Assembly (NCBI GenBank): GCA_040384665.1
Contig: JAZKIY010000002.1
Coordinates: 1-64,000 of the forward strand
DNA length: 64,000 nucleotides
Origin: PCRC01 sp040384665
GTDB lineage: Bacteria > Pseudomonadota > Gammaproteobacteria > Burkholderiales > Burkholderiaceae_C
Reading direction: 5' to 3'
Both the position numbers and the translations under genes were made by a program. The notes below the pieces were generated by a model. The model was given only the letters and a program-made list of their open reading frames with translations, did not search any database and had not been told where the DNA came from. How positions within the stretch are numbered: position 1 is the stretch's first letter; every line of letters starts with the position of its first letter. This document shows, piece by piece, positions 7,321 through 16,454 of this stretch.

Positions 7321-9375
7321 ATGTACGACCTTAGAACTTCGGGGCTGGCTGATGCAGTAGGGTTAATGGACCCTACGGTGATAACCAGCTCGCATCAACG
7401 ATGCAGCAATTTTGGCTTGACCGAGTCGGACTTGCCTGATTTCTGTCGCATTCCCAAGCCTGAGCTTGACGAGCGTCTGGAGGTCAACCGCGCACTGCAT
7501 CTGCATGCGCTGCCGGTCATGGAGTCGCTCTACGAGCAGATATCGAATACCCACAACATGGTGATGTTGACGGACTCGGAGGGGCTGATCCTGCATGCGT
7601 TGGGGGACAACGATTTTCTGGAAAAAGCAGACAAGGTCGCGCTTTCGCCGGGGGTGTCGTGGTCGGAACGGCACAAGGGAACCAATGCGGTCGGCACTGC
7701 GCTGCATGAAAGACGCCCCGCGGTAGTGAACGGGCCCGAGCATTACCTCCGTGCCAACCACTTTCTGACGTGTTCTTGTGCCCCGATTGTTGACCCACAC
7801 GGCCAGGTGATCGGCGCGTTGGACGTGAGCGGCGATCACCGCGGATTCCACCGGCATACGTTGGCGCTGGTCAACATGTCTGCGCAGATCATTGGCAATC
7901 AGCTTTTCGCAGAGGCCTTTCCGGAAGGCATACGCATTCACTTTCATGCCAGAGCCGAGTTCATTGGCACGATCGTTGAAGGCATCGTGGCATTCACTCC
8001 CACAGGACGCCTGCTCTCTGCCAACCGAAGTGCGCAGTACCAGCTGGGAATGTCGATCAATGCATTGCAGGCCCATACCTTTTCGTCGCTTTTCGGTTTC
8101 CCGATGTCCAGCCTCATGGACCATTACAGGTCTGCGAACCCTGGTCTGCTCAGCCTGTCCTTGAGCAGTGGCGCCACAGTACGCGCACGTGCCGAGTTCC
8201 GCACACCATCCCTGATGTTTGCCTCGATGGGGTGGGCCGATTCCATGGGGATTCCCGCTACTGCACAGCCAGGCGAGCATGCCCGTACCGCTGTGGATGC
8301 CTCAACAGCCAGCCCCCCTCGGCAGCCCGCGCGTTTTGCGAGTCTGAGTTGTCTGGATGTGGGTGACAAGCAGGTTGCGCATGCAGTCCAGATGGTGTCG
8401 AAGATCAAGGGACGGGATATTCCTATCCTCGTTCTTGGTGAAACAGGGACCGGTAAGGAGCTTTTGGCCAAGGCCATTCACAACGATTCGCACCGCAATC
8501 AGGCCGAATTTGTTGCGGTAAATTGCGCGTCTATTCCGGAGAGCCTGATCGAGTCCGAACTCTTCGGTTACCACGAAGGTGCGTTCACAGGAGCGAAGAA
8601 AAAGGGCGGCATCGGAAAGATTGTGCAGGCCAATGGGGGCACACTTTTTCTGGACGAAATCGGTGACATGCCGCTCCCGCTGCAGGCGAGGTTGCTGCGG
8701 GTTCTGCAAGACCGCATAGTGACTCCGTTGGGAGGGACAAAATCGATCCCAGTGGACATCGCCGTCATCTGTGCGACCAACCGCGATTTGAAAGACATGA
8801 TCTCCAAAGGTCAGTTTCGGGACGATCTTTATTACCGTCTGGTTGGGTTGGTGGTTCGCCTGCCGGCCCTGCGCATACGCACCGACATGTCGGTTCTCAT
8901 AGAAAAAATCCTGGATGCGGAGTCTGCGACCGCCGATACAAACTATCGTCTGGATGCCGATGTGTTGTCGCTTTTCCAGAAATACAGTTGGCCCGGCAAT
9001 ATCCGCCAGCTCAACAATGTGCTGCGAACAGCGTGTGTGATGGCTGGGTCAGATGGTGTTATCCGGCATCAGGATTTGCCAGAAGACCTGCTTGATGAAA
9101 TGTTGGCGTCCTCCAATCCGCCAGAAACGGCTTGGCAAGACCTGCAGTGCGCCAACGTGGCCGGGATACATGCAGGGTCCGTCCCAGTCACGGGTAAACC
9201 GCCTGCTGCTGCAACCGAGATGAAGCTGGAGGACATGCAGATTGCAGCGATGGCCGCTGCACTGGCGCAGCACAACGGAAACCTGTCGTCTGCTGCTCGC
9301 GCGCTGGGTGTGTCAAGAAATACGGTGTACCGCAAGCTGGAGCATCTGCAATCGGGCAGGACGCGACGCAGCTAG
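7321..9375 (+). CDS. AcoR-like sigma-54-dependent transcriptional activator
   Basis: Enhancer-binding protein of about 684 aa. The ATG at 7321 is chosen because GGAGGA lies 4 bases before it. Order: N-terminal GAF-type sensor region (about 60-200, with NHFLTCSCAPIVDPHGQVIGALDVSGD), a PAS-like linker (about 215-320), AAA+ domain (about 340-570) with Walker A GETGTGKE, the sigma-54 contact loop GAFTGA and Walker B LFLDEIGD, then a C-terminal Fis-type HTH (AARALGVSRNTVYRKLE). AcoR relatives switch on acetoin or alcohol catabolic genes and read the metabolite directly; they need no kinase. Candidate sigma-54 sites precede pedF, the four-gene module and the PQQ dehydrogenase, so this is the probable master activator. 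The effector (alcohol or aldehyde) is inferred. Confidence 0.88.
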   Translation: MYDLRTSGLADAVGLMDPTVITSSHQRCSNFGLTESDLPDFCRIPKPELDERLEVNRALHLHALPVMESLYEQISNTHNMVMLTDSEGLILHALGDNDFLEKADKVALSPGVSWSERHKGTNAVGTALHERRPAVVNGPEHYLRANHFLTCSCAPIVDPHGQVIGALDVSGDHRGFHRHTLALVNMSAQIIGNQLFAEAFPEGIRIHFHARAEFIGTIVEGIVAFTPTGRLLSANRSAQYQLGMSINALQAHTFSSLFGFPMSSLMDHYRSANPGLLSLSLSSGATVRARAEFRTPSLMFASMGWADSMGIPATAQPGEHARTAVDASTASPPRQPARFASLSCLDVGDKQVAHAVQMVSKIKGRDIPILVLGETGTGKELLAKAIHNDSHRNQAEFVAVNCASIPESLIESELFGYHEGAFTGAKKKGGIGKIVQANGGTLFLDEIGDMPLPLQARLLRVLQDRIVTPLGGTKSIPVDIAVICATNRDLKDMISKGQFRDDLYYRLVGLVVRLPALRIRTDMSVLIEKILDAESATADTNYRLDADVLSLFQKYSWPGNIRQLNNVLRTACVMAGSDGVIRHQDLPEDLLDEMLASSNPPETAWQDLQCANVAGIHAGSVPVTGKPPAAATEMKLEDMQIAAMAAALAQHNGNLSSAARALGVSRNTVYRKLEHLQSGRTRRS

Positions 9376-9386
9376 GCTGGTCAGTT

Positions 9387-10319
9387 TCAGGGAAGGTTGC
9401 CACTCCACCAAAGCGCTTCGAGCTCTTGCCAGACGTGCTGCACATTCAGCGGATGCCGCTTGTCGTAGCCTATCCATTGTTGCCAGGGCCCGGTGGGGTC
9501 TGCGGCAACGCTATTCACATCACCCCCGCTTCGGATCTGGTTCGCCACAGTGGAGGCTAGCTTGGCCAGGTAGTGGTAGGTGGTGTCCATGGTCTGTTCG
9601 GCGGTACCCACTCCAGCGCCGACAAATTGGCTTACAGGCCACTCCTGGCATTGGCGCAAAGCGGTAAGCCATCCGTAAACCGAGGCCTCCTGCATTTCTG
9701 GAATGCGTTCGCGGTAGGCGAGCCCGCCGCCAAACATAACGCCAGAACGCGGTTCAAATAGCGCTAGGTCTCCTTGGCTGTGCGCGTGGGTAAAGACCTT
9801 GACGGAAAAACGCTGGCCCATGATGGCCACGTTGCCTCCTGGCGCAAGTGTTTTGTTGGGCAGCACAATGCGCGTCTGGCGCATGACCTGCGCTCCTACA
9901 AGGCGGATCAGCGCCTTCAGACACATCTGGCAGCGGCGCTGCATCAACCGCCGTGTCTGCGCGCTGGCATAGATGGGGAGGTGGGCAAAAGCTGCGTTGC
10001 CCAGCACATGTTCGGGATGGGCGTGGGTATTGATGATGCCTACGATGGGCATCCCTAACTCGGACTCAACCGTGTGTGCCAGTGCCCTGCCAGCGCTTGC
10101 ATGGGCCCCGGGATCAACAACCAGCGCCCCACGGGGTCCTGTAATGATGCCGGTGTTCACCACCAGCCCACCGTTGTCGGCGTTCGGTTCCGCGTTGTGT
10201 GCTTCCAGCACATGGATGTGCGCTGCCAGTTGTCGCAATCGAAGCGGCACCGGCTGTGCCAACAGTGGCAGGGCGAATGTTGCCAGCGACCCGACAAAGG
10301 CGCGCCGTTTCAGGGGCAC
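9387..10319 (-). CDS. Metallo-beta-lactamase-fold hydrolase, quinoprotein-associated
   Basis: Exported MBL-fold protein of 310 aa. The start is GTG, followed by MPLKRRAFVGSLATFALPLLAQP, a Tat/Sec-like signal. Metal motif NTHAHPEHVLGN has Glu where most family members have Asp (HxHxDH); a later THAHSQGD supplies another His. It resembles the zinc metallohydrolases that accompany periplasmic quinoproteins ('quinoprotein relay system') rather than true beta-lactamases. The Cys pair CQMC at about residue 131 is unusual. It converges on the activator gene with an 11-base gap, and its upstream side faces the four-gene membrane module. The reaction is unknown. Confidence 0.75.
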   Translation of the reverse strand: MPLKRRAFVGSLATFALPLLAQPVPLRLRQLAAHIHVLEAHNAEPNADNGGLVVNTGIITGPRGALVVDPGAHASAGRALAHTVESELGMPIVGIINTHAHPEHVLGNAAFAHLPIYASAQTRRLMQRRCQMCLKALIRLVGAQVMRQTRIVLPNKTLAPGGNVAIMGQRFSVKVFTHAHSQGDLALFEPRSGVMFGGGLAYRERIPEMQEASVYGWLTALRQCQEWPVSQFVGAGVGTAEQTMDTTYHYLAKLASTVANQIRSGGDVNSVAADPTGPWQQWIGYDKRHPLNVQHVWQELEALWWSGNLP

Positions 10320-10491
10320 GGCGGCTTTCGGAGTGCGGCCAGGTCACTTTGGCGAATGGGAAGCGGCATGGTTGTACGGGGCTTGGATGGAGGGCGTGAC
10401 GTGACCAAGTCTACCGCCGTGGCTACCCGTTATGTGCCGGCCGACGCCCTTTGCAGACCTCTGGAGGCGTGCTTGCAAGCCCGGTTTATGC

Positions 10492-10507
10492 TGGCATCAT
10501 TTGTGCT
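10492..10507 (+). promoter_or_regulatory. Candidate sigma-54 promoter of the stator-like module
   Basis: TGGCAT, 5 bases, GTGCT: GG-N10-GC with good -24 and -12 boxes. It lies about 80 bases before the first gene of the TolQ/TolR-like module, in the gap between two divergent transcripts. Confidence 0.55.
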
Positions 10508-10587
10508 GTTGTTTTACGGCTGACTTCAGGCCGCTCTGCGCGGCTTCTCGGCAACACACATCTTGCACTTCTCATGGACTCTTTGAA

Positions 10588-11391
10588 ATGAATGACCTGG
10601 TGCGAATGCGGTGGTTTTCCCTGATGGGTGTTCCCGGCAAGCAGAAGCGCGCAAGTCCACCGCAAGCGGCTGGACAGGAATGGCTCCGGCCGGAGCAGAT
10701 CCTGCTGCTGTGGCTGGCATTTCTTGGGCTGCTCCTTTTCGCAACGGCGTGGCTGTGGAAACTCGGCATCTGGCATACGCTGGTCTCGGCAGATCCCACC
10801 TTTCTGACCGTCATCATCGTTCTGATTTTTTTCGGATCGACTTTTTGGTGTGGGTTTCGCAGTGTTCGTTTGGCCCAGCAACGGCATGCGCTTTCGGCGG
10901 TGGCAATCCGCCTGCAGTCCCAGCCCGAAACGCTGATTGCTGCACTCGACAGTTTGGGAGTGGATCGCCGCACCGACTGGATCTATGCCTACTTCAGGGA
11001 CATTCTTTCGAAGGGTCCGCAAGGCTGGCGCGAGAATGGCCAGCTGACCGACCTGCTGGCCGAACGCGCCCACGGCCCGCACGAAAGCGCGTGGTGGGTC
11101 AATGGCATCCAGCTCAAGCTGGGCTTGCTGGGCAAGGTCATTGGCTTTTCGATTTTGGCGCTGCAGATTGGCGCGATGGAGTCGTTCGATCCGGGGCAGT
11201 CGCAGCTGTTCCTGAAGAATCTGACGAATGGCCTGGGCATTGCGTTGCTGACCACTATGACGGGACTCGCTGCCAACATCCTCCTGGGGCTGCAACTGAC
11301 CCGCCTTGACCGTGTGGCCGATGAACTCGTTGCCGATGCTCTGTCGATTGCGGAGAGTGATCTCGGTCCGGTTTTTGGTCGGGCAGGCTGA
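10588..11391 (+). CDS. MotA/TolQ/ExbB-type proton-channel protein
   Basis: Inner-membrane protein of about 267 aa. Predicted TM helices lie at about 37-60 (ILLLWLAFLGLLLFATAWLW) and 68-90, then a cytoplasmic loop of about 85 residues, then two more helices. The last part (LGLLGKVIGF then GLGIALLTTMTGLAANIL) carries the Gly-rich and Thr-Thr pattern of the MotA/TolQ/ExbB proton-channel family. Such proteins form a pentamer around two copies of a TolR/ExbD/MotB partner, which the next gene supplies. The start is the ATG at 10588; the frame continues upstream but without a signal. First gene of a four-gene operon. What it powers is unknown. Confidence 0.75.
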   Translation: MNDLVRMRWFSLMGVPGKQKRASPPQAAGQEWLRPEQILLLWLAFLGLLLFATAWLWKLGIWHTLVSADPTFLTVIIVLIFFGSTFWCGFRSVRLAQQRHALSAVAIRLQSQPETLIAALDSLGVDRRTDWIYAYFRDILSKGPQGWRENGQLTDLLAERAHGPHESAWWVNGIQLKLGLLGKVIGFSILALQIGAMESFDPGQSQLFLKNLTNGLGIALLTTMTGLAANILLGLQLTRLDRVADELVADALSIAESDLGPVFGRAG

Positions 11392-11400
11392 GAGTTCTGC

Positions 11401-12012
11401 GTGGCATTCAAGCGGCGTCAGCGGGAAGCGGAGTCCGATCCGTTCTACGACATGTTGTTCAACATGCTGATTGCCTTCGTTTTTTGTTTCATCATTGCCA
11501 TGCTGGCCTTCAATCCGAAAGCCAGAAAGTCGGGTGACATTCCAGCCAAGGCCGAATACATCGTCACCGTCACCTGGCCCGATAACAACCCCAATGACGT
11601 GGATGCTTGGCTGCAGGATCCGGCGGAAAACCTGTTGTGGTTCCGCCAGCGCGACATCGGCCTTATGCACCTCGACCGCGACGACCGCGGTGCAAGCAAC
11701 AACAGCGTGGTCGTCAACGGTCGTGCGATCAGCAACCCGATCCGCCAAGAGATGGCGACCTTGCGGGGCATCGTGGCCGGCGAATACATCGTCAACGCAC
11801 ATTACTACGATTCCAAGGACGGCAAGCCCGTCGATGTGACGGTCACTGTCGTCAAGGTCAACCCGCGTGCGGACATCGTCTATTACGGCACCGTACAGAT
11901 TCCGGCCAAGGGCGAGGAGCGCACCCTGGTTCGTTTCACGCTGGACGGGCAGGGTGAAGTCGTGAACATCAATACCCTGCCCAAAACAATCGTACAAAGA
12001 ACAGGACTATGA
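11401..12012 (+). CDS. TolR/ExbD-like stator partner with unusual periplasmic domain
   Basis: Protein of 203 aa starting with GTG. After a short basic N-terminus comes DPFYDMLFNMLIAFVF, which lines up with the PFIDVMLVLLIIF helix of TolR/ExbD; Asp17 matches the proton-carrying Asp. One TM helix (about 17-38) is followed by a periplasmic part of about 160 residues. That part is not the usual TolR, ExbD or OmpA-like domain: VTVTWPDNNPNDVDAWLQDP resembles the beta-sandwich signature of YfaP/DUF2135 proteins. It follows the channel gene by 9 bases and overlaps the next gene. The stator role is inferred from helix and gene order. Confidence 0.7.
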   Translation: MAFKRRQREAESDPFYDMLFNMLIAFVFCFIIAMLAFNPKARKSGDIPAKAEYIVTVTWPDNNPNDVDAWLQDPAENLLWFRQRDIGLMHLDRDDRGASNNSVVVNGRAISNPIRQEMATLRGIVAGEYIVNAHYYDSKDGKPVDVTVTVVKVNPRADIVYYGTVQIPAKGEERTLVRFTLDGQGEVVNINTLPKTIVQRTGL

Positions 12013-12521
12013 GTACCTCCCTACTGCTGTTGACCGCGACCTATTCGCTCCTGGCATTTTTGCTGCTGTGTCTGTGCTTCTGGACGCGCTGGCCGGTAGC
12101 CCTCAAGGTGCTGCTGATATGTGTGGTCACCGTCTTTTATTTTCTAGCGTACGAGTATGTGCACGGCGTACTCGGCTGGCCGGCAGAAGAGGCGCCGCCC
12201 AAGCGTTTTGTTCTGCTGGCCGTGGTGGTGGATGAGCCGAGCAAGGAACGGGGTACCAAGGGCAGCATCTTCGTGTGGTTGAACGGCATTGAAGACAACC
12301 GGCCAGTGGCAGAACCCCGCAGCTACCGCCTGCCCTACGAGAAAGACCTGCACAGCCTTTTCAGCGAGGCCATGAAGAAAAACCGCCAGGGCATCAGCCA
12401 GATGGGTACCACGGAACCCAAATCCGGACCCAAGGGCTTTTCCTGGCTGCGTCCACCGGGCAATGACAAGCTCACCATCAAGATCAGCGACCTGCCACGC
12501 CCGCAGCTGCCGGAGAAATGA
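12009..12521 (+). CDS. Membrane protein of the stator-like module, unknown function
   Basis: Protein of 170 aa with two N-terminal TM helices (about 4-25 and 30-50) and a soluble C-terminal part of about 110 residues (KRFVLLAVVVDEPSKERGTKGSIFVWLNG). The start overlaps the previous stop by 4 bases (ATGA) and its own end overlaps the next gene, so the four genes are translated as a unit. No known family is recognised. It lacks the Pro-rich spacer expected of a TonB protein. Confidence 0.7.
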   Translation: MSTSLLLLTATYSLLAFLLLCLCFWTRWPVALKVLLICVVTVFYFLAYEYVHGVLGWPAEEAPPKRFVLLAVVVDEPSKERGTKGSIFVWLNGIEDNRPVAEPRSYRLPYEKDLHSLFSEAMKKNRQGISQMGTTEPKSGPKGFSWLRPPGNDKLTIKISDLPRPQLPEK

Positions 12522-13225
12522 TGGCACGCCTCGAACTTTCATTGGCGTTTCTTGCCATGGCGCTGTGTGCGACCGGGTGTTCCCCTGTCGCCGGTGACAG
12601 CTACTTTCCCTTGCGCACGGGAGCAGACTGGACTTACGCGCTGCAGACGGAAATGGCCGCCCCGCCGGTTGATGCGGTCTTGCATTTGTCGGTAGACCGG
12701 GTGGTCACCATCGACGGCAAGGAGGTGACGGTGCGGCGCAGCGCGTCAGGCGCCGAGTACTACCTGCTCAGTGACGCAACAGGCATTCGGCGCGTGGCCA
12801 CCCGGGTTGATCTGGACGAAGAAGCCCAGCGCGACGATCCGCCCAGAATGGTATTGCCGCAGCCGGCAGTGCTGGGGGCGGAATGGGAGGTCTCGACTGT
12901 TCCGTATCTGCTGCTGCGCAACGCAGAATTTCCACGTGAACTCAAGCACCGGCACAAGACCATGATGCGCTACCGCATTGAAGCGGTTGCCGAAACCGTC
13001 GAGGTGCCGGCGGGTGTGTTCACCGACTGCTTGCGCGTCAAGGGCGTCACCAGCTTCAAGCTGTTCAAGGACCCCATTCAGGGGTTTTCCGACCAGCCCA
13101 TCATCGCTACTGAGTGGTATTGCAGGGGGGTGGGACTGGTGCAATTCGACCGCGAAGAAATTGTCAACTCATCGTTCCTGACTGGCGGAAAGATTCGCTA
13201 CCAGTTGGTGGACTACCACCTTTAG
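12518..13225 (+). CDS. Predicted lipoprotein of the stator-like module
   Basis: Protein of 235 aa with a lipoprotein signal: hydrophobic stretch, then CATGC with lipid-bearing Cys21. The mature part (SYFPLRTGADWTYALQTEM...) is beta-rich and resembles the broad class of envelope lipoproteins starting with a W-T-Y strand, but no named family is assigned. It is the last gene of the module and overlaps the preceding gene by 4 bases. Likely anchored in the outer or inner membrane facing the periplasm. A link to the stator proteins is inferred from operon structure. Confidence 0.7.
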   Translation: MMARLELSLAFLAMALCATGCSPVAGDSYFPLRTGADWTYALQTEMAAPPVDAVLHLSVDRVVTIDGKEVTVRRSASGAEYYLLSDATGIRRVATRVDLDEEAQRDDPPRMVLPQPAVLGAEWEVSTVPYLLLRNAEFPRELKHRHKTMMRYRIEAVAETVEVPAGVFTDCLRVKGVTSFKLFKDPIQGFSDQPIIATEWYCRGVGLVQFDREEIVNSSFLTGGKIRYQLVDYHL

Positions 13226-13620
13226 TGCGGGCTTGGCTAACGCACGGCGGTGCCCATCGGGAGCCGCCTATTTGTGTTGCCGTACTTCCAGCCCTAAGAA
13301 AGCGTATGGGCCTTGCCCACGAGCGGATCGGGTGTTGCGCGCTAGGAAAAGTATTTCATAAGGTGTGCGCCATGGAGATCGCGCCAACTTGGAACATGCG
13401 CCACTGATTGCGTCATATCCGGACGGATACAACACCAATCTCAGGGTCATGATGGTGTGCTGCAAACATCATTCAACGACAGGGTGTACGGCGCCACAGC
13501 AAGCAAATACGAGGGCTGGCGCGCGCCCTGCCTCGATGAAATCGACGTGGTACGCAATTTGCTGATTTCACCACCTAGGTGCTGCAAGTCGCGGCCCGTC
13601 AACGTGGACAGGAGACATTT
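13226..13620. other. Intergenic region upstream of exaC
   Basis: About 395 bases without a credible gene. It contains ATCCG-GA-CGGAT, a short inverted repeat near 13420, and a weak sigma-54-like site at 13517-13532 (TGGCGC, 5 bases, CTGCC; GG-N10-GC). The site sits in very GC-rich DNA, so it may be chance. The exaC ribosome-binding site (AGGAGA) ends the region. Confidence 0.45.
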
Positions 13621-15141
<1,521 letters not shown>

Positions 15142-15165
15142 TCGTCGAGGAGACCCTGGAGAATT

Positions 15166-15207
15166 GCTCCGCGCAGCCAAACGGCCGCGCGGAGCTTTTT
15201 GTTTTTT
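15166..15207 (+). terminator. Terminator after exaC
   Basis: GCTCCGCGC and GCGCGGAGC form a 9-bp stem with a 12-base loop, followed by TTTTTGTTTTTT. It separates exaC from the DUF779 gene. Confidence 0.85.
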
Positions 15208-15227
15208 GACTCTTGCCTGGGAATTCG

Positions 15228-15614
15228 ATGACCGAAACTGTTTTACGCGTGACCGCGACCAATGCCGCGCTGGCCCTGATTGACACCGTGCAGGCCAAGC
15301 ACGGTCCGGTAATGTTCCACCAGTCGGGCGGCTGTTGCGACGGCAGTGCGCCCATGTGCTATCCCAAGGGCGAATTCATTGTCGGCGACTACGACCGCCT
15401 GCTCGGCCACATCGGTGGCGTGCCCTTCTACATCAGCGGGCCACAGTTCGAATACTGGCAACACACCCAACTCATCATCGACGTGGTGCCGGGGCGGGGC
15501 GGAATGTTCTCGCTCGAGGGCCCAGAAGGCCTGCGTTTTTTGACCCGTTCCAGACTGTTTACAGACGCCGAATGGGCCGTTCTTGTGGCTGAAGAAAGCG
15601 CGAGCACCGGCTGA
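15228..15614 (+). CDS. DUF779 protein associated with aldehyde dehydrogenase
   Basis: Protein of 128 aa from the ATG at 15228; the frame extends 5 codons upstream without benefit. It is a DUF779 member: the segment FHQSGGCCDGSAPMCY carries three Cys in a Gly-rich loop, and the family is commonly encoded next to aldehyde dehydrogenases of the ExaC type. Function is unknown; the Cys cluster could bind metal. It starts 87 bases after exaC, beyond a terminator, so expression would need read-through or a promoter of its own. Confidence 0.8.
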   Translation: MTETVLRVTATNAALALIDTVQAKHGPVMFHQSGGCCDGSAPMCYPKGEFIVGDYDRLLGHIGGVPFYISGPQFEYWQHTQLIIDVVPGRGGMFSLEGPEGLRFLTRSRLFTDAEWAVLVAEESASTG

Positions 15615-15689
15615 GGTGCTCTGCCGGGCGCTGGGGGGATTTGTGAGAAGGCGATGACTATCCAGTTTGAAAGCTAAATAGTTTGCTAT

Positions 15690-16370
15690 CTATTTTGTAG
15701 TTAATTCGGACGTTGCGGCAGGCTGCGCTAAGGGGCTCTCTGCGCCGTGCGCCAGCAGGCCATGCTGCAGCGCGTACTGCATCAGCTGCGCGCTATTGTC
15801 GACGCCGAGCTTGCGGTAAATGCTGGTCTGGTGGTTGTAGACCGTTTTCAGGCTGAGGTTGAAATCGTCCGCCAGCTGCTTGACCGAACGGCCTCGCGCC
15901 AATTGCTGGAAGAGAATGAACTCCCGCTGGCTGAGTTCTATATGCGGCATACCGCGTGTGTCGCACGCAAGCGCGTTTGCAATATCGGCTGACAGGTAAC
16001 GCTGACCGGCGGCAACCTTGCGCACTGCCTGGCCAAATTCCTCTGGCGAGCTGCGCTTGGAGACATAACCTGTTGCGCCAAAATCAAATGCCTGCTGTAC
16101 CAATGTTGGTGTGTCGTGCATGGAGAAGATCAGCACACCAATTTCCGGACTGCGCATCCGCAGCCGTTGCAGGGTGTCCAGACCGCCACGCCCCGGCATT
16201 GACAGGTCCAGGACCACCACGTCGGCGCTGTGGTCCAGCAACCATTGGTAGGCCGCTTCCCCGGTATCGCACTCCGCCACCACGTCCATGTCGGGTTCAA
16301 GCGAAAGCAAGCGGCGGTAGCCTGAGCGCACCACCGGATGGTCGTCGGCAATAAGCACGCGTATCGGCAT
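15690..16370 (-). CDS. LuxR/NarL-type response regulator
   Basis: Two-domain regulator of 226 aa. The N-terminal receiver has acidic residues in LIADDHP, the phospho-Asp in VVVLDLSMPG and a Lys in YVSKRSSPEE. The C-terminal LuxR HTH includes LARGRSVKQLADDFNLSLKTVYNHQTSIYRKLG. MPIRVLIADDH at 16370 is chosen as start because it begins the receiver directly; the longer frame is non-coding. It matches the class of regulators (MoxX, AgmR, PedR) that pair with HPK7 kinases to control quinoprotein alcohol dehydrogenases. The MoxY-like kinase at 355-1761 is the obvious partner, though 14 kb away. It is transcribed away from the TonB receptor gene. Confidence 0.88.
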   Translation of the reverse strand: MPIRVLIADDHPVVRSGYRRLLSLEPDMDVVAECDTGEAAYQWLLDHSADVVVLDLSMPGRGGLDTLQRLRMRSPEIGVLIFSMHDTPTLVQQAFDFGATGYVSKRSSPEEFGQAVRKVAAGQRYLSADIANALACDTRGMPHIELSQREFILFQQLARGRSVKQLADDFNLSLKTVYNHQTSIYRKLGVDNSAQLMQYALQHGLLAHGAESPLAQPAATSELTTK

Positions 16371-16454
16371 GTCGGGAAATTTTCCTATTCTTGTTTGCCG
16401 CGGACTGGTCGACACTCGCGGGTCGAAAAAAATAAATTCACCAGGACTCTTTCC

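Noticed and set aside
9387..10319. Metallo-beta-lactamase (antibiotic resistance)
   Set aside because: Only the fold matches; motif HAHPEH and the quinoprotein setting fit the dehydrogenase-associated family.
10588..12012. Zorya (ZorAB) anti-phage system
   Set aside because: The channel pair is stator-like, but no ZorC, ZorD or ZorE gene follows and the partner lacks a peptidoglycan-binding OmpA domain.
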